A DNA stretch of 64,000 bases. It comes from Cetobacterium_A somerae. GTDB taxonomy: Bacteria > Fusobacteriota > Fusobacteriia > Fusobacteriales > Fusobacteriaceae. The DNA is taken from the NCBI RefSeq assembly GCF_044784365.2, contig NZ_CP173062.2; one strand, written 5' to 3'. Every line of letters begins with the position of its first letter. Within the stretch, counting starts at the first letter, position 1. The translations under genes and the position numbers were made by a program. Under the pieces are notes generated by a model. It did no database searches, had not been told where the DNA came from, and saw nothing but the letters and a program-made list of their open reading frames with translations. Below are positions 34,998-44,911 of the stretch, one piece after another.

Positions 34998-37106
34998 TTA
35001 TGCTGGTAATAAATTTAATCTTTCAAGCTCTGCTGCAACATCGGACATTCCCAATCTATTTAATGTTTCTTTTGTTGGAGCTCCTGTTTTTTCATCCCAT
35101 CCCATCTCTTTATAGAACATTGTCAGTGCAACTTGCATATCCTCTCTATCCATCTTATCTGTTCCAGGAGTAAATGCTTTAATATCTGGATCTTTATCGA
35201 ATACCCAATCAGTCATTCCATCATGTTCTTCTCTCATATTAATTGTATTCATATTTTTTACTGTTAATGCTCTATGTAAAGTAAATACTCTCTCTGCAGC
35301 TAAATCTAAACTTTCTTCTGTATAATTTTCTCCTGTTACCACAGTCATAAATTTAGATTCTAAAGCTAAGTCGCCTCTATAATTTCTTGATTTATGTGGA
35401 GAAACTGTCATTGGCCACATCCAATTACAAAGAGTTAAAGAATCATGTAAGCAATTTTTTACAATAGCCCATTTAGCTAATTTAGCTTTATACTCATTCA
35501 TTGGACTATAATTTAATGGTGGATCTATTCCATCAGGTGAACCTACAATCTCTGCTACAACCTCTTTTTGAATCTCTATTGGCAATCCACTTCCAACTAA
35601 ATTTACTAAAGTATGACTTTGAGCATCTCTATTGAACATACAGCTTATTAATGACCCTACTTGACCATTTGTCTCGTTAGAATGATGTTTTGGAAATCCT
35701 AATCTTGACCATAACCCATATTTAGGATTATTCCAATAATCATCTCCAAAGTCCCATCTTTTAGCAACCCAATATGCTCCGTCTCCAAGATGACTCAATT
35801 CTCCCTCTTTATAAGCTATCCTTCTATAAAAATCAATTAGAAATGCCGGATCTTTTTCTTCTAATAAATTCCACGGAATAGAGTTATACTCCTCTTCTGA
35901 TAAGACCTTTTTAAAAATTCCACTTTCATATCCATGTTTTAAATCTGTTCCAATAAGACCATAGTTACACCATACTCCATAGTCATCAGCTAATGATGCT
36001 CCAATAACTGCAGCAAACATTTTTCCGTCACCTTTCTCTTCTATATCTTTATTTCCTTTAAACATCACTCTTTGAGGTGAAAAGTACCCCATACAAGTAT
36101 TTGCTACATAAGGTGATAATCCATAATCTTGCAATTTAGGTACCTTTAATTGGCTCATACATCTAATTGGGCATGATTGACATCCTCCCATTCTTACTGT
36201 ATATTTTTCTGCTGAAGGACCTAAATCAAATGTAGCTTTCATTGTTCTATAGCCCACTTTATTTACGTCACCTGCTGCTGCAATTCCAGTTTCTATCGGT
36301 CCACCCTCTGCTGCACCCCAAGTTAATCCTTCTCTAGCTGTCCATCTGCTACCTTTATGATGAAACTCAGACCACGGTTGTGGAGTACTTGGTACAACAT
36401 GTTGATTGTTTGCTCCAATTAAATCTTTCATCATATAATTATTTAACTTTAGTAACTCTCTACCTTTTCCAGCAATATTGACAGCATTAGTCCCTTTTAC
36501 TCCAATAGCCTTTAACATCTTTGATCCTAATATACCGCCATGGCCACCTGCTGAATGACTTAATCCGTTCATAATTACAGAAAGATTTACCATATTTTCT
36601 CCTGCTTGACCTATTGCTGCTATTGAAGCCTCTTTTCCCATTATTGCTCCTAATTGAGCTGTTGTATCTTTTATCCCTTTACCCCATACATTTGTTGCAC
36701 TTTCTAAAGAAACTTTATCATTATCTATTTTTAACCAAACTGGTCTATTTGATTTTCCTTCAATAATTATAGCATCATATCCCGCATATTTTAATTGAGC
36801 TGCAAAATTTCCTCCCATATGCGAATCTCCTACAGCATTATAAGGATTTGATGGAAATAGCGATGTTATATTTGTTCTAGAACTTGAAGGTGCTCCTGAT
36901 CCTGTTAATGGTCCTACTGCAAAGACTATTTTATTAGCTTCATCAAAAGCTTTTGTTCCTGCTGGTACTTCATCAAATATAACTTTATATCCTATTCCCA
37001 TTCCACCAATAAAATCTTTATATTTAGACGTAGGTTCTTTTGTTATTATTCCTGTTGTTAAATTTACCCTTAAAATATTTCCTGCCCATCCATATGATTT
37101 ACTCAT
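34998..37106 (-). CDS. aldehyde:ferredoxin oxidoreductase family enzyme (YdhV-like)
   Basis: A 702-residue tungsten or molybdenum bis-pterin oxidoreductase. The AOR N-terminus WAGNILRVNLTTG, GPLTGSGAPSSSRTNITS, GGNFAAQLKYAGYDAIIIEG and HSAGGHGGILGSK are typical. The [4Fe-4S] ligands begin C309-x2-C312-x3-C316. Length and partner (a Tat-type four-cluster ferredoxin directly upstream) match E. coli YdhV rather than the ~600-residue archaeal AOR. It has no signal peptide. tupABC upstream points to tungsten as the metal. The physiological substrate is unknown. Confidence 0.92.
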   Translation of the reverse strand: MSKSYGWAGNILRVNLTTGIITKEPTSKYKDFIGGMGIGYKVIFDEVPAGTKAFDEANKIVFAVGPLTGSGAPSSSRTNITSLFPSNPYNAVGDSHMGGNFAAQLKYAGYDAIIIEGKSNRPVWLKIDNDKVSLESATNVWGKGIKDTTAQLGAIMGKEASIAAIGQAGENMVNLSVIMNGLSHSAGGHGGILGSKMLKAIGVKGTNAVNIAGKGRELLKLNNYMMKDLIGANNQHVVPSTPQPWSEFHHKGSRWTAREGLTWGAAEGGPIETGIAAAGDVNKVGYRTMKATFDLGPSAEKYTVRMGGCQSCPIRCMSQLKVPKLQDYGLSPYVANTCMGYFSPQRVMFKGNKDIEEKGDGKMFAAVIGASLADDYGVWCNYGLIGTDLKHGYESGIFKKVLSEEEYNSIPWNLLEEKDPAFLIDFYRRIAYKEGELSHLGDGAYWVAKRWDFGDDYWNNPKYGLWSRLGFPKHHSNETNGQVGSLISCMFNRDAQSHTLVNLVGSGLPIEIQKEVVAEIVGSPDGIDPPLNYSPMNEYKAKLAKWAIVKNCLHDSLTLCNWMWPMTVSPHKSRNYRGDLALESKFMTVVTGENYTEESLDLAAERVFTLHRALTVKNMNTINMREEHDGMTDWVFDKDPDIKAFTPGTDKMDREDMQVALTMFYKEMGWDEKTGAPTKETLNRLGMSDVAAELERLNLLPA

Positions 37107-37126
37107 TTTTTATTTATCCCCCTCAA

Positions 37127-37774
37127 TTATCTCTTACTAAAAAAATGTGCTTTGCTGATATCTTCCCACTTAATAACTTTTAAAGCATCTGTAGGGCATC
37201 CTCTAACGCATGACCCACAAGTTGTACATTTTGTCGCATATCCATTTTCTGTATCTATTGTAGGTAAATTCCATGGACATGCTTCTGTACAAACTCCACA
37301 CCCTACACATTTATCTTTTAAAACTACTCTTGCACCTGTTCTTGCATCAGCTACTATAGCTCCATTAGGACAAGCATTAGCACAAAACGGTTCTCTACAT
37401 TGCTTACATGTTACTGGAGACATCTTTAAATTCCCCATTTGCCCATCTTCATACTGATAATTTATTTTAGGGCCTGTTGTTCCAAAGTTATAATTTTCCC
37501 CAACTTTAATTCGAGATAAAAATGGTTGAACTTTTCCATCATTTTGTAATGTACATGTTATTTCACAACGCTGACACCCTGTACATTTCGATCTATCCAC
37601 TACTAATAACCCTTCTGGTAAAGCTGTTGCCGCCATTGCTTCTTCACCAAAACCAAACATTGACAAGATTGAAGAGGTTACTGCAAATCCAGCCACTCCT
37701 TTTCCAGTTAATTTTAAAAATTCTCTTCTTGTAGTTTCTTTATCAAAAACCTTATTAATTAAACCTTTAGACAT
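37127..37774 (-). CDS. Tat-targeted ferredoxin-like electron carrier with four [4Fe-4S] motifs (YdhY-like)
   Basis: A 215-residue protein. A twin-arginine signal is present at residues 15-40, TRREFLK followed by a hydrophobic stretch. Four cysteine motifs follow: CTGCQRCEITC, CKQCREPFCANAC, CVGCGVCTEAC and CTTCGSCVRGC, so it should carry four [4Fe-4S] clusters, like YdhY, HybA or DmsB subunits. It is encoded right before its AOR partner and right after tupC, and the Tat translocase genes lie downstream in the same operon. It likely links the enzyme to the membrane or the cell exterior. Confidence 0.92.
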   Translation of the reverse strand: MSKGLINKVFDKETTRREFLKLTGKGVAGFAVTSSILSMFGFGEEAMAATALPEGLLVVDRSKCTGCQRCEITCTLQNDGKVQPFLSRIKVGENYNFGTTGPKINYQYEDGQMGNLKMSPVTCKQCREPFCANACPNGAIVADARTGARVVLKDKCVGCGVCTEACPWNLPTIDTENGYATKCTTCGSCVRGCPTDALKVIKWEDISKAHFFSKR

Positions 37775-38379
37775 TACGTCCCCCTTTGTATTATTTTTCC
37801 TTCATCTACTTCATAAATATAATTACTTATTCTTACTGCTTGTTCGTAATCATGTGTTACTATAATTATTAAACACCCCATATCCCTTAATTCACTCAAT
37901 ATTCTTTCTACTACATATGTGCTTTTTTTATCCATACTTGCGGTAGGTTCATCTAAAAGTAATATTTTTTTATTATAAAGAATTGTTCTAATAAATTGAA
38001 TTTTTGCTTTTTCTCCACCAGACAAATTATCTACTGATGATTCTTTCAATTTTTCTATTTGAAACTCTTTTAAAAAAATAGTTACTTTATCTAATTCTAC
38101 TTTCAAATTTCTCAATTTAAATGGTTCAGTTAAGTTATAAATAACATTTCCTTTAAAAAATAGTGGTTCTTGTGTAGATAAAATTACATTATCTCTATCA
38201 TATCTTAAATTTCCTTCATCATAAGATAAAATACCACCTAATATTTTTAAAAGAGTACTCTTTCCAGCACCATTTCTTCCCAATATTGAATAAATTTTTC
38301 CTTTAGAAAAATTTAAATTTGTTATCTCTAGAATTAGTCTATCTTCATAATATTTTTTTAAATTTTTTATCTCTATCAA
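37774..38379 (-). CDS. tupC: tungstate ABC transporter ATP-binding protein
   Basis: A 201-residue ABC ATPase with Walker A GRNGAGKST (34-42), signature NLSGGEKAK, and Walker B KKILLLDEPT. It energises tungstate import with TupB and TupA. It starts directly after tupB and overlaps the ferredoxin start by one base. Assignment to tungstate rests on the TupA and TupB neighbours. Confidence 0.92.
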   Translation of the reverse strand: MIEIKNLKKYYEDRLILEITNLNFSKGKIYSILGRNGAGKSTLLKILGGILSYDEGNLRYDRDNVILSTQEPLFFKGNVIYNLTEPFKLRNLKVELDKVTIFLKEFQIEKLKESSVDNLSGGEKAKIQFIRTILYNKKILLLDEPTASMDKKSTYVVERILSELRDMGCLIIIVTHDYEQAVRISNYIYEVDEGKIIQRGT

Positions 38380-39009
38380 TTATTTCACCCATTTTATTAA
38401 GAAATTTAATAGAAAAGAAATACTAAATAAAATTAACGCTATTACTAAAGAAGTATTATAGTTTCCCATAGATGTTGATAAGGCTATATATGTTGTCATT
38501 ACCCTAGTATGACCTTTAATATTTCCTCCAACTAACATAACCGATCCTACTTCAGAAATTCCTCTGGCAAAAGCTACTAAAAATATTCCTAAAAACCTAG
38601 TTTTTAACTCTCTAAAAAAAACTCTATTTAATTTATTCGACGGTATATGTAAAATTTTACAAGTTGTTAAAATTCTACTACCATCATCTTCTAAAAGTTC
38701 TGAACATAATGTTATAACAAGTGGCAATAGCAATAAAAATTGTGCTATTATTATTGCTGTTGGTGTAAACAGCAGATTTAAAGGTCCCAAAATTCCTCTC
38801 CTTGAAAGCATTAGAAGTACTACTAATCCAAATATTATTGTTGGGACTCCTGTTAAAGCTCTAAAAAACTCCAATATTTTTTTAAAAATTTTATCTTTTC
38901 TAAAAAATAACCCAAGGCTTATAAAAAATCCAACTATTGAACTTAAAATGCTTGCAACTCCTGTCACAAATAAAGATAGTAAAACAATCTCTATTATCTC
39001 TTTATCCAC
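38380..39009 (-). CDS. tupB: tungstate ABC transporter permease
   Basis: A 209-residue permease with about five membrane segments. It shows TGVPTIIFGLVVLLMLSRRG and the EAA-like cytoplasmic loop FARGISEVGSVMLVGGN, as in TupB/CysT-type permeases. It abuts tupC and tupA with no gap. Confidence 0.93.
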   Translation of the reverse strand: MDKEIIEIVLLSLFVTGVASILSSIVGFFISLGLFFRKDKIFKKILEFFRALTGVPTIIFGLVVLLMLSRRGILGPLNLLFTPTAIIIAQFLLLLPLVITLCSELLEDDGSRILTTCKILHIPSNKLNRVFFRELKTRFLGIFLVAFARGISEVGSVMLVGGNIKGHTRVMTTYIALSTSMGNYNTSLVIALILFSISFLLNFLIKWVK

Positions 39010-39010
39010 A

Positions 39011-39796
39011 TTAATTACCTACAAAAAATAATGGTGTACCAAATTCACTTTTCCCATAATTTTTCATTATTTCTTCTGCTTCTTTTGACTGCATAAACTC
39101 TATAAATATTTTAATATCATCTTTTTTTGACTCTTGAACATTTGATAGTTCTAAAATTGAATATATATTTTTTAAAGGTTCTTTTTCATCTAAAGGCACT
39201 TCTTGTAATTTAAAATTTTCTTTTACTTTTAAAAATGTTCCACTATCAGATAATGTAAATCCTTGTAATTCAGAAGTTAAATTTAGAGTTTTAGCCATTC
39301 CTAATCCAGCTTCTTTATAATTTTTAAAATTCTTATCAACTTGTGCTTCTCTCCACATCGCTAATTCTTTAGAGTGTGTACCTGATTTATCACCTCTTGA
39401 TATAAAGATTAAATTTTCTGTTGCTATCTTGCTTAATAATTTATTTAAGTTTTTAGGATAGTTTGTTAAATCTTTCTCATTATCAGTCACAACTACAAAA
39501 TAATTATACATTAACGGGTATCTTTTTACTCCGTATCCATCTTCTATAAACTTTTTTTCTCTTCCCGGATCATGAGTAAATAAAATATCTACATCTCCCC
39601 TTTTTCCAAGTTCTAAGGCTTCTCCTGTCCCTTTAGCAATCCATTTTAATTCAATTCCTTTTTCATTTTTTAATGTTTTTGAAATCTCAGTTAAAAACCC
39701 TGTATCATCTAGCGATGTCGTGGTCCCCATTAAAATTTCTCCTGCATAAATATTTGTACATATTAATAAACTTGTTAAAAATACGGACTTTTTCAT
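39011..39796 (-). CDS. tupA: tungstate-binding lipoprotein-like/periplasmic protein
   Basis: A 261-residue binding protein. The signal peptide MKKSVFLTSLLICTNIYAG is cleaved after the AxA-like YAG region. The mature part begins EILMGTTTSLDDTG; the TTTS motif is the tungstate-selective signature of TupA as opposed to ModA or WtpA. FISRGDKSGTHSKE is another conserved ligand loop. It is first in the tungsten operon, with a near-consensus promoter ahead. High-affinity tungstate uptake next to W-type enzymes supports tungsten use. Confidence 0.94.
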   Translation of the reverse strand: MKKSVFLTSLLICTNIYAGEILMGTTTSLDDTGFLTEISKTLKNEKGIELKWIAKGTGEALELGKRGDVDILFTHDPGREKKFIEDGYGVKRYPLMYNYFVVVTDNEKDLTNYPKNLNKLLSKIATENLIFISRGDKSGTHSKELAMWREAQVDKNFKNYKEAGLGMAKTLNLTSELQGFTLSDSGTFLKVKENFKLQEVPLDEKEPLKNIYSILELSNVQESKKDDIKIFIEFMQSKEAEEIMKNYGKSEFGTPLFFVGN

Positions 39797-39824
39797 TATA
39801 ATCCCTCCTCATAAAATATGAATA

Positions 39825-39853
39825 ATTATACTATCATACTAGTTTTTTTACAA
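39825..39853 (-). promoter_or_regulatory. promoter of the tungsten operon
   Basis: Minus-strand TTGTAA (39853-39848), 17-base spacer, TATAAT (39830-39825), 29 bases before the tupA ATG. No riboswitch-like structure fits in the short leader. Confidence 0.7.
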
Positions 39854-39915
39854 CTTTTTTTATTCTTTTTGTTTTATTTTAATTTTTTTTATACTAAAAT
39901 AGAATAAAATTAAAA

Positions 39916-39940
39916 TAGGATAAATTTAAAATTTATCCTA
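39916..39940 (-). terminator. terminator after mobA
   Basis: A perfect 12-base inverted repeat TAGGATAAATTT with a 1-base centre, containing the mobA stop codon, followed on the minus strand by TTTTAATTTTATT. It ends the fdhA-hydA-mobA unit. Confidence 0.7.
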
Positions 39941-40522
39941 CATTTTTTTTATTATTTCTAAATCTTCAAAAGTATTAATATTAAAAAAACCTTTAGATAT
40001 CTCTTCTGAGTTTTTTAATTTATTAATATTTATCCAATTTACATTTAATTTCTGAAAAATTTTAGCTATTTTAAATTCTCTTTTTTTAATAGAGTCACTT
40101 ATTTCTTTTAAACTATTCTTTTTATATAATGCACAAAGAGGCTCTTTATAAAAATTATGAATAGGTACTGAAATATCGTAATCTCCTTTTATTTTCCCTA
40201 AATACTCAATAAACTCTTTTTTTATAAATGGAGTATCACAAGACAATACTAAACACTCGTCATTTAAAGCATTCTTTAATCCTGTAAAAATTCCACCTAT
40301 TGGACCAATATCTTTCACATCATCTTTTATTACTTTAACATTATACTTTAAATATTTTTCTGGAGAATTGGATATTATTATAACCTCTGAAAAATTTCCA
40401 AGTTTTTCTATTATAATTTCAAAAAATGGTTTTCCTTTAAATTCTAAAAAACTTTTATCAATATAATTTAATCTACTTCCCTTTCCTCCAGCTAATAAAA
40501 TTACACTTTTTTTATATTTCAT
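39938..40522 (-). CDS. mobA: molybdenum cofactor guanylyltransferase
   Basis: MobA adds GMP to Mo/W-molybdopterin, forming the bis-guanine dinucleotide cofactor of formate dehydrogenase. The 194 residues show the nucleotide-binding LLAGGKGSRLNYIDKSFLEFKGKP, KDDVKDIGPIGGIFTGL and SCDTPFI. It overlaps hydA by 4 bases and is the third gene after fdhA, whose cofactor it completes. Confidence 0.93.
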   Translation of the reverse strand: MKYKKSVILLAGGKGSRLNYIDKSFLEFKGKPFFEIIIEKLGNFSEVIIISNSPEKYLKYNVKVIKDDVKDIGPIGGIFTGLKNALNDECLVLSCDTPFIKKEFIEYLGKIKGDYDISVPIHNFYKEPLCALYKKNSLKEISDSIKKREFKIAKIFQKLNVNWININKLKNSEEISKGFFNINTFEDLEIIKKM

Positions 40523-42240
40523 ATTTTTGTTTTATTCGAATATGTAGTATGTAGAATATGATGACTTTTGTGTCCACAAGGTTCTTTTAAATAGTTTTTA
40601 TAAAGGTTAATTACCTCTATATTTTCATGAGATTTTCTTAAAGTCGAATTAGAATCAAATAAATACATCCCTTTCATTCTACTTTTTCTAACTTCTAAAC
40701 TATCTGGAATAGGTGCTCCTCCTCCACTTATACATCCACCATAACAAGCCATTACTTCTATAAAATCAAAATAAATTTTATTTTTTTCAATAGCATCTAA
40801 AACTTTTTTAGCTGATCCAATACCATTTATTACAGCTACTTTAATTTTTCTTTCTCCTAAAATTATCTCTGCTGATTTTACATTTTCAAATCCTCTTAAA
40901 GTTTTAAACTCTATTTGCTTTAGTTGACCATCAGTTAAAATATGACTTACTGTTCTTAATGCTGCTTCCATAACTCCACCAGAAGATCCAAAAATTCTTC
41001 CTGCACTGGATCCTAATCCCATAAACGAATCATACGTTAAATCATCAGGTAATGAATTAAAATCTATATTATTCATTTTTATTAACTTAGCAAACTCTCT
41101 TGTTGTTATAACTAAATCAACATCTCTAATCCCATTCTCTTGCATTTCTATTCTTTCACTTTCACCTTTTTTAGCAGTACATGGCATAATTGAAACAACA
41201 TATATATCTTCTTTAGGGATATTTAATGTATTTGAATAATAAGATTTTGCTAGTGCACCAAACATTTGTTGAGGAGATTTACAACTTGATAAATTTTTAA
41301 TAAAGTTTGGATATGATTTTTCTACGTAATTTACCCAACCTGGACAACAAGAAGTGAACATTGGTAATTCTCTATCACCCTTCATTAATCTTTCAATCAA
41401 CTCAGTTCCTTCTTCCATTATTGTTACATCTGCTGAAAAATCTGTACTAAAAACTTTATCAAATCCTAATTTTTTCAAAGCTCCAACCATTTTTGAAGTC
41501 ACATCTACTCCTGGTGTAATAAAAAACTCTTCTCCTATTGTATGCTTTATAGCTGGCGCTATTTGAACAACAATATGCTTTTGTGAATTTTTTAAAAGTC
41601 TATTTAGCTCTGTCACACTATTTTTTTCTGTTAAAGCACCAACTGGACATATCTTTATACATTGACCACAAGAAACACATTTACTCTCTCCTAATAACTT
41701 TCCATCTTTTATAACAATCTCTTTAACTCCATCAGCTTCAATAACTTCATAAATTCCTAATCCTTGAACTTCTTTACAGATAGCAACACATCTTTCACAC
41801 AAAATACACTTATTCATATTTCTAGTTATACCTGATGAGCTATTATCTATTTCATATTTTCTTATATCTACTAAATTTCTATTAACTATATTATATTCAA
41901 AAGATATGTTTTGTAATTCACAGTCTCCTTTTGATTTTTCGCAAGTTAAACAATCATTAGGATGATTTTCCATAATATCTTTTAATATTTTTTCTCTTTT
42001 TTCAATTATTTTTGGAGTTTTAGTTTTTATAATCATATTCTCTTGAGGATATGTTTCACAAGATTTCAAAAGCTCTCCGTTACATTCAATAACACAAATT
42101 CCACAAACTTTTTGTGACCCCAAATCTTCATGATGACAAAGAGTGGGTATATTTATACCCAGCTCTTTGCATTTTTCTAAAAGTGTTTGTGTAGATTCTA
42201 TATCTGTTAAAACTCCATCAATTTCTATTTGAAAATTCAT
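40519..42240 (-). CDS. hydA: [FeFe] hydrogenase, monomeric type with NuoG-like N-terminus
   Basis: It reversibly reduces protons to H2. The 573 residues have a [2Fe-2S] domain (Cys35, 46, 49, 61), a His-Cys [4Fe-4S] motif (His93, Cys97, 100, 107), two [4Fe-4S] motifs (Cys145-155 and Cys188-198), and all three H-cluster signatures: TSCCPGW (296-302), MPCTAKKGE (Cys354) and MACYGGCISGGGAP (Cys499, Cys503). It lies 10 bases after fdhA and overlaps mobA. Maturation needs HydEFG, encoded at 3.5-7.2 kb. The context suggests direct electron exchange with FdhA. Confidence 0.95.
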   Translation of the reverse strand: MNFQIEIDGVLTDIESTQTLLEKCKELGINIPTLCHHEDLGSQKVCGICVIECNGELLKSCETYPQENMIIKTKTPKIIEKREKILKDIMENHPNDCLTCEKSKGDCELQNISFEYNIVNRNLVDIRKYEIDNSSSGITRNMNKCILCERCVAICKEVQGLGIYEVIEADGVKEIVIKDGKLLGESKCVSCGQCIKICPVGALTEKNSVTELNRLLKNSQKHIVVQIAPAIKHTIGEEFFITPGVDVTSKMVGALKKLGFDKVFSTDFSADVTIMEEGTELIERLMKGDRELPMFTSCCPGWVNYVEKSYPNFIKNLSSCKSPQQMFGALAKSYYSNTLNIPKEDIYVVSIMPCTAKKGESERIEMQENGIRDVDLVITTREFAKLIKMNNIDFNSLPDDLTYDSFMGLGSSAGRIFGSSGGVMEAALRTVSHILTDGQLKQIEFKTLRGFENVKSAEIILGERKIKVAVINGIGSAKKVLDAIEKNKIYFDFIEVMACYGGCISGGGAPIPDSLEVRKSRMKGMYLFDSNSTLRKSHENIEVINLYKNYLKEPCGHKSHHILHTTYSNKTKI

Positions 42241-42250
42241 AATTCCTCCA

Positions 42251-44911
42251 CTAAATTAACTTCTCTATTCTTACTGCTGTTACTTTTAATTCTGGAATTC
42301 CACATTTTTCATCTATACGATCTGCTCCAGTTAATACGTTACAAGCTCCCTCTGCAAAATGGAAAGGCATAAAGAATAGCTCTTCTAATATTCCTTCATT
42401 AGGAGTTACTCTCGTTAAAATTTCTCCTCTTCTAGATATAACTTTTATAATTTCATTATTTGTTATATTTAATTTTCTCATTGTTTGTGGATGTATCTCA
42501 ATATATGAATCTGGAGATTTTTCATTTAATCCATCTACTTTTCCAGTCATAGTTCTCGTATGATAGTGATATAAATTTCTACCATTTGTTAATAAATATG
42601 GATATTGACTACATTGATTTTCTCCTAATAACTCTTGTTCCGAAGGAACAAACAATCCCTTTCCTCTCATCGGACTATCTATATGCAATATTGATGTACC
42701 TTTTTTATTTTCTCCTATAGGCCAAGCTATTCCCAACTTATCAATTATTTTATAATCTAATCCTTCATACTGAGGAGTTACTCTTGCTATTTCTTTTGTT
42801 ATCTCTTCCGCTGATTTATAAACTTTCTCATAACCTAAAATATTCATTATATTATTTATAATTTTCCAATCAGGTTCTACACCATCTCTATCTACAACTT
42901 TTCTAACTCTTTGAATTCTTCTTTCAGTATTAGTAAATGTTCCATCTTTTTCAGCAAAAGACAATGCTGGTAAAACAACATCTGCTAACTGAGCTGTTTC
43001 AGTCATAAATATATCTTGAACAATTAAAAAATCTAAAGACTCTAAAGCATGCTTTATATGATTGATATCTGGATCTGAAACCATTGGATTTTCTCCCATT
43101 ATATAAAGACATTTTAATTCATGATGTGAAGCTCTATGCATCATCTCTGGAATTGTATATCCTATTTTATCACTTAACTCTACATCCCACTCTTTTTCAA
43201 ATTTATCTTTAATTTTTGGATTATAGACTTTTTGATATCCTGGATATGAATCTGGAAGTCCTCCCATGTCACAAGAACCTTGAACATTATTCTGTCCTCT
43301 TAAAGGATTAATTCCACCAAATTTAACCCCTATATTTCCACATAATAAGGCTAAATTAGATAAACTCATCACTCCATTAGTTCCAGCTTTATGTTGTGTT
43401 ATTCCCATGGCATAAAAAATTGATGCTACGTTACTTGAATAAATTCTTGCAGCTTTTTCTATTAGCTCTTTTGATACCCCACATACGTTACTTACATATT
43501 CTGGTGTATATTTTTCTACTAATTTTACTAATTCTTCAAAATTTTCTGTATTTCTCTTTACGTATTCTTTATTATATAAATTCTCTTTTATTATTACATG
43601 AATCATCCCATTAATAAGTGCGATATTTGTTCCTAAATTTAATTGTAAAAATACATCTGCATCATTAGCTAAATCGATCATTCTTGGATCGGCAACAATC
43701 ACTTTTGCGCCGTTTAATTTAGCTGTTTTTATTTTAGCTCCTATAACAGGGTGATTTTCTCTAGGATTTGACCCTATTATAAAGATAACTTTTGAGTCTA
43801 CAACTTCTTCTATACTATTAGTCATAGCTCCACTTCCCAACGTAGTTGCTAACCCGGCAACTGTTGAACTGTGTCAAAGACGAGCGCAATGGTCAACATT
43901 ATTTGTTCCAATTACCGCCCTAAAAAGTTTTTGAAAAATATAGTTATCCTCATTTGTACATCTTGCTGAAGTTAACCCACCAAAAGAATCTGAACCATAC
44001 GTTTCTTTTATCTCTATCATATTTTTTTGAATAAGATTATATGCTTCTTCCCAAGAAGCTTTTTCCAACTTACCATCTCTTCTTATATAAGGTGTATTTA
44101 TTCTATCTGGATGATTTACAAATTTATAACCAAATTTACCTTTTACACATAACAATCCATCATTTGGAGCTATGTTTGCTGGTTTTGCCTCAACTATCTT
44201 GTTATTTTTTACTAAAAAATCAATTTGACATCCTACACCGCAATATGAGCAAGTGGTTCTAACACTACTTGTTTCCCATAACCTAAATTGCTCCTTTTCC
44301 TTTGGCAATAATGCTCCTACTGGACACACACTTACGCAATTTCCACAAGACATGCACTTAGTGTTATTAACCTTATCTTCTTTTATAGGACTAACATATT
44401 TTCTTCCATTCTCTTCTTTTAACTCTAGTATATTACTTCCTTGAAGATTTTTACAAATTTCTACACATTTTCCACATGCTATACATTTATTAGGATTTAT
44501 TGTATAAAATGGATTAGAACTATCTATGGGCAACATTTCTTTAAATTCATTTTTACTTTGGTGAATCTCATATTCATAACAATAATCTTGTAACTTACAC
44601 TCACCTGATTTTTTACATCCTAAACAATCTAACGCATGATTTTTAATTATATTTTCTAATATCTCTTTTCGTTTTTTAAGTACCAATTTACTATGAGTCT
44701 GTATTATAGAGTTATCTTTTAATATTATTTCGCAAGCTTTCTCTAGCTTACCATCTACCTCTACAACACAAATTCCACACTCTTGATCATTATTTTTAAT
44801 TCTCTCATCATGACATAACGTTGGAATTACTATACCCAATTCACTTAAAAAGGCTAAAAGAGTTTTGTTTTTTATAAATTTATACTCTTTTTTATTGACC
44901 TTTACACTCAA
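42251..44911 (-). CDS. fdhA: selenocysteine-containing formate dehydrogenase, catalytic subunit
   Basis: It interconverts formate and CO2 at a Mo/W-bis-MGD site. The gene spans an in-frame TGA at 43876-43874: upstream residues end NVDHCARL, downstream they continue HSSTVAGLATTLGSGAMTN, matching the Sec-containing signature of FdhF-type enzymes, so Sec346 is the metal ligand. Full length is 886 residues. N-terminal modules match those of hydA: [2Fe-2S] Cys33, 45, 48, 60; His92-Cys96-Cys99-Cys105; two [4Fe-4S] sets (Cys143-153, Cys186-196). The catalytic [4Fe-4S] is Cys221, 224, 228, 255. The start is TTG at 44911 after AAGGAGGG. A TATACT box at 44952-44947 has no good -35, suggesting an activated promoter. 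Confidence 0.96.
43838..43876 (-). promoter_or_regulatory. UGA (Sec) codon and SECIS-like hairpin in fdhA
   Basis: The TGA is at 43876-43874. Seven bases later, on the minus strand, CAAC pairs with GTTG (4 pairs) and AGTTGC pairs with GCAACT (6 pairs), with a two-base AC bulge on the 3' side and a 7-base loop CGGGTTA. A bulged stem with a GG-containing loop directly after UGA is what SelB recognises in bacteria. No selA, selB, selC or selD is in this window. Confidence 0.88.

Noticed and set aside
39797..39937. Molybdenum/tungsten cofactor riboswitch upstream of tupA
   Set aside because: After the promoter only about 25 bases remain before the tupA start, too short for the known Moco/Tuco RNA; the upstream part is the mobA terminator and A/T runs.
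43841..43876. Frameshift or nonsense mutation splitting fdhA into a pseudogene
   Set aside because: The interruption is a TGA at exactly the active-site position used for selenocysteine, the flanking residues are conserved and a SECIS-like hairpin follows.
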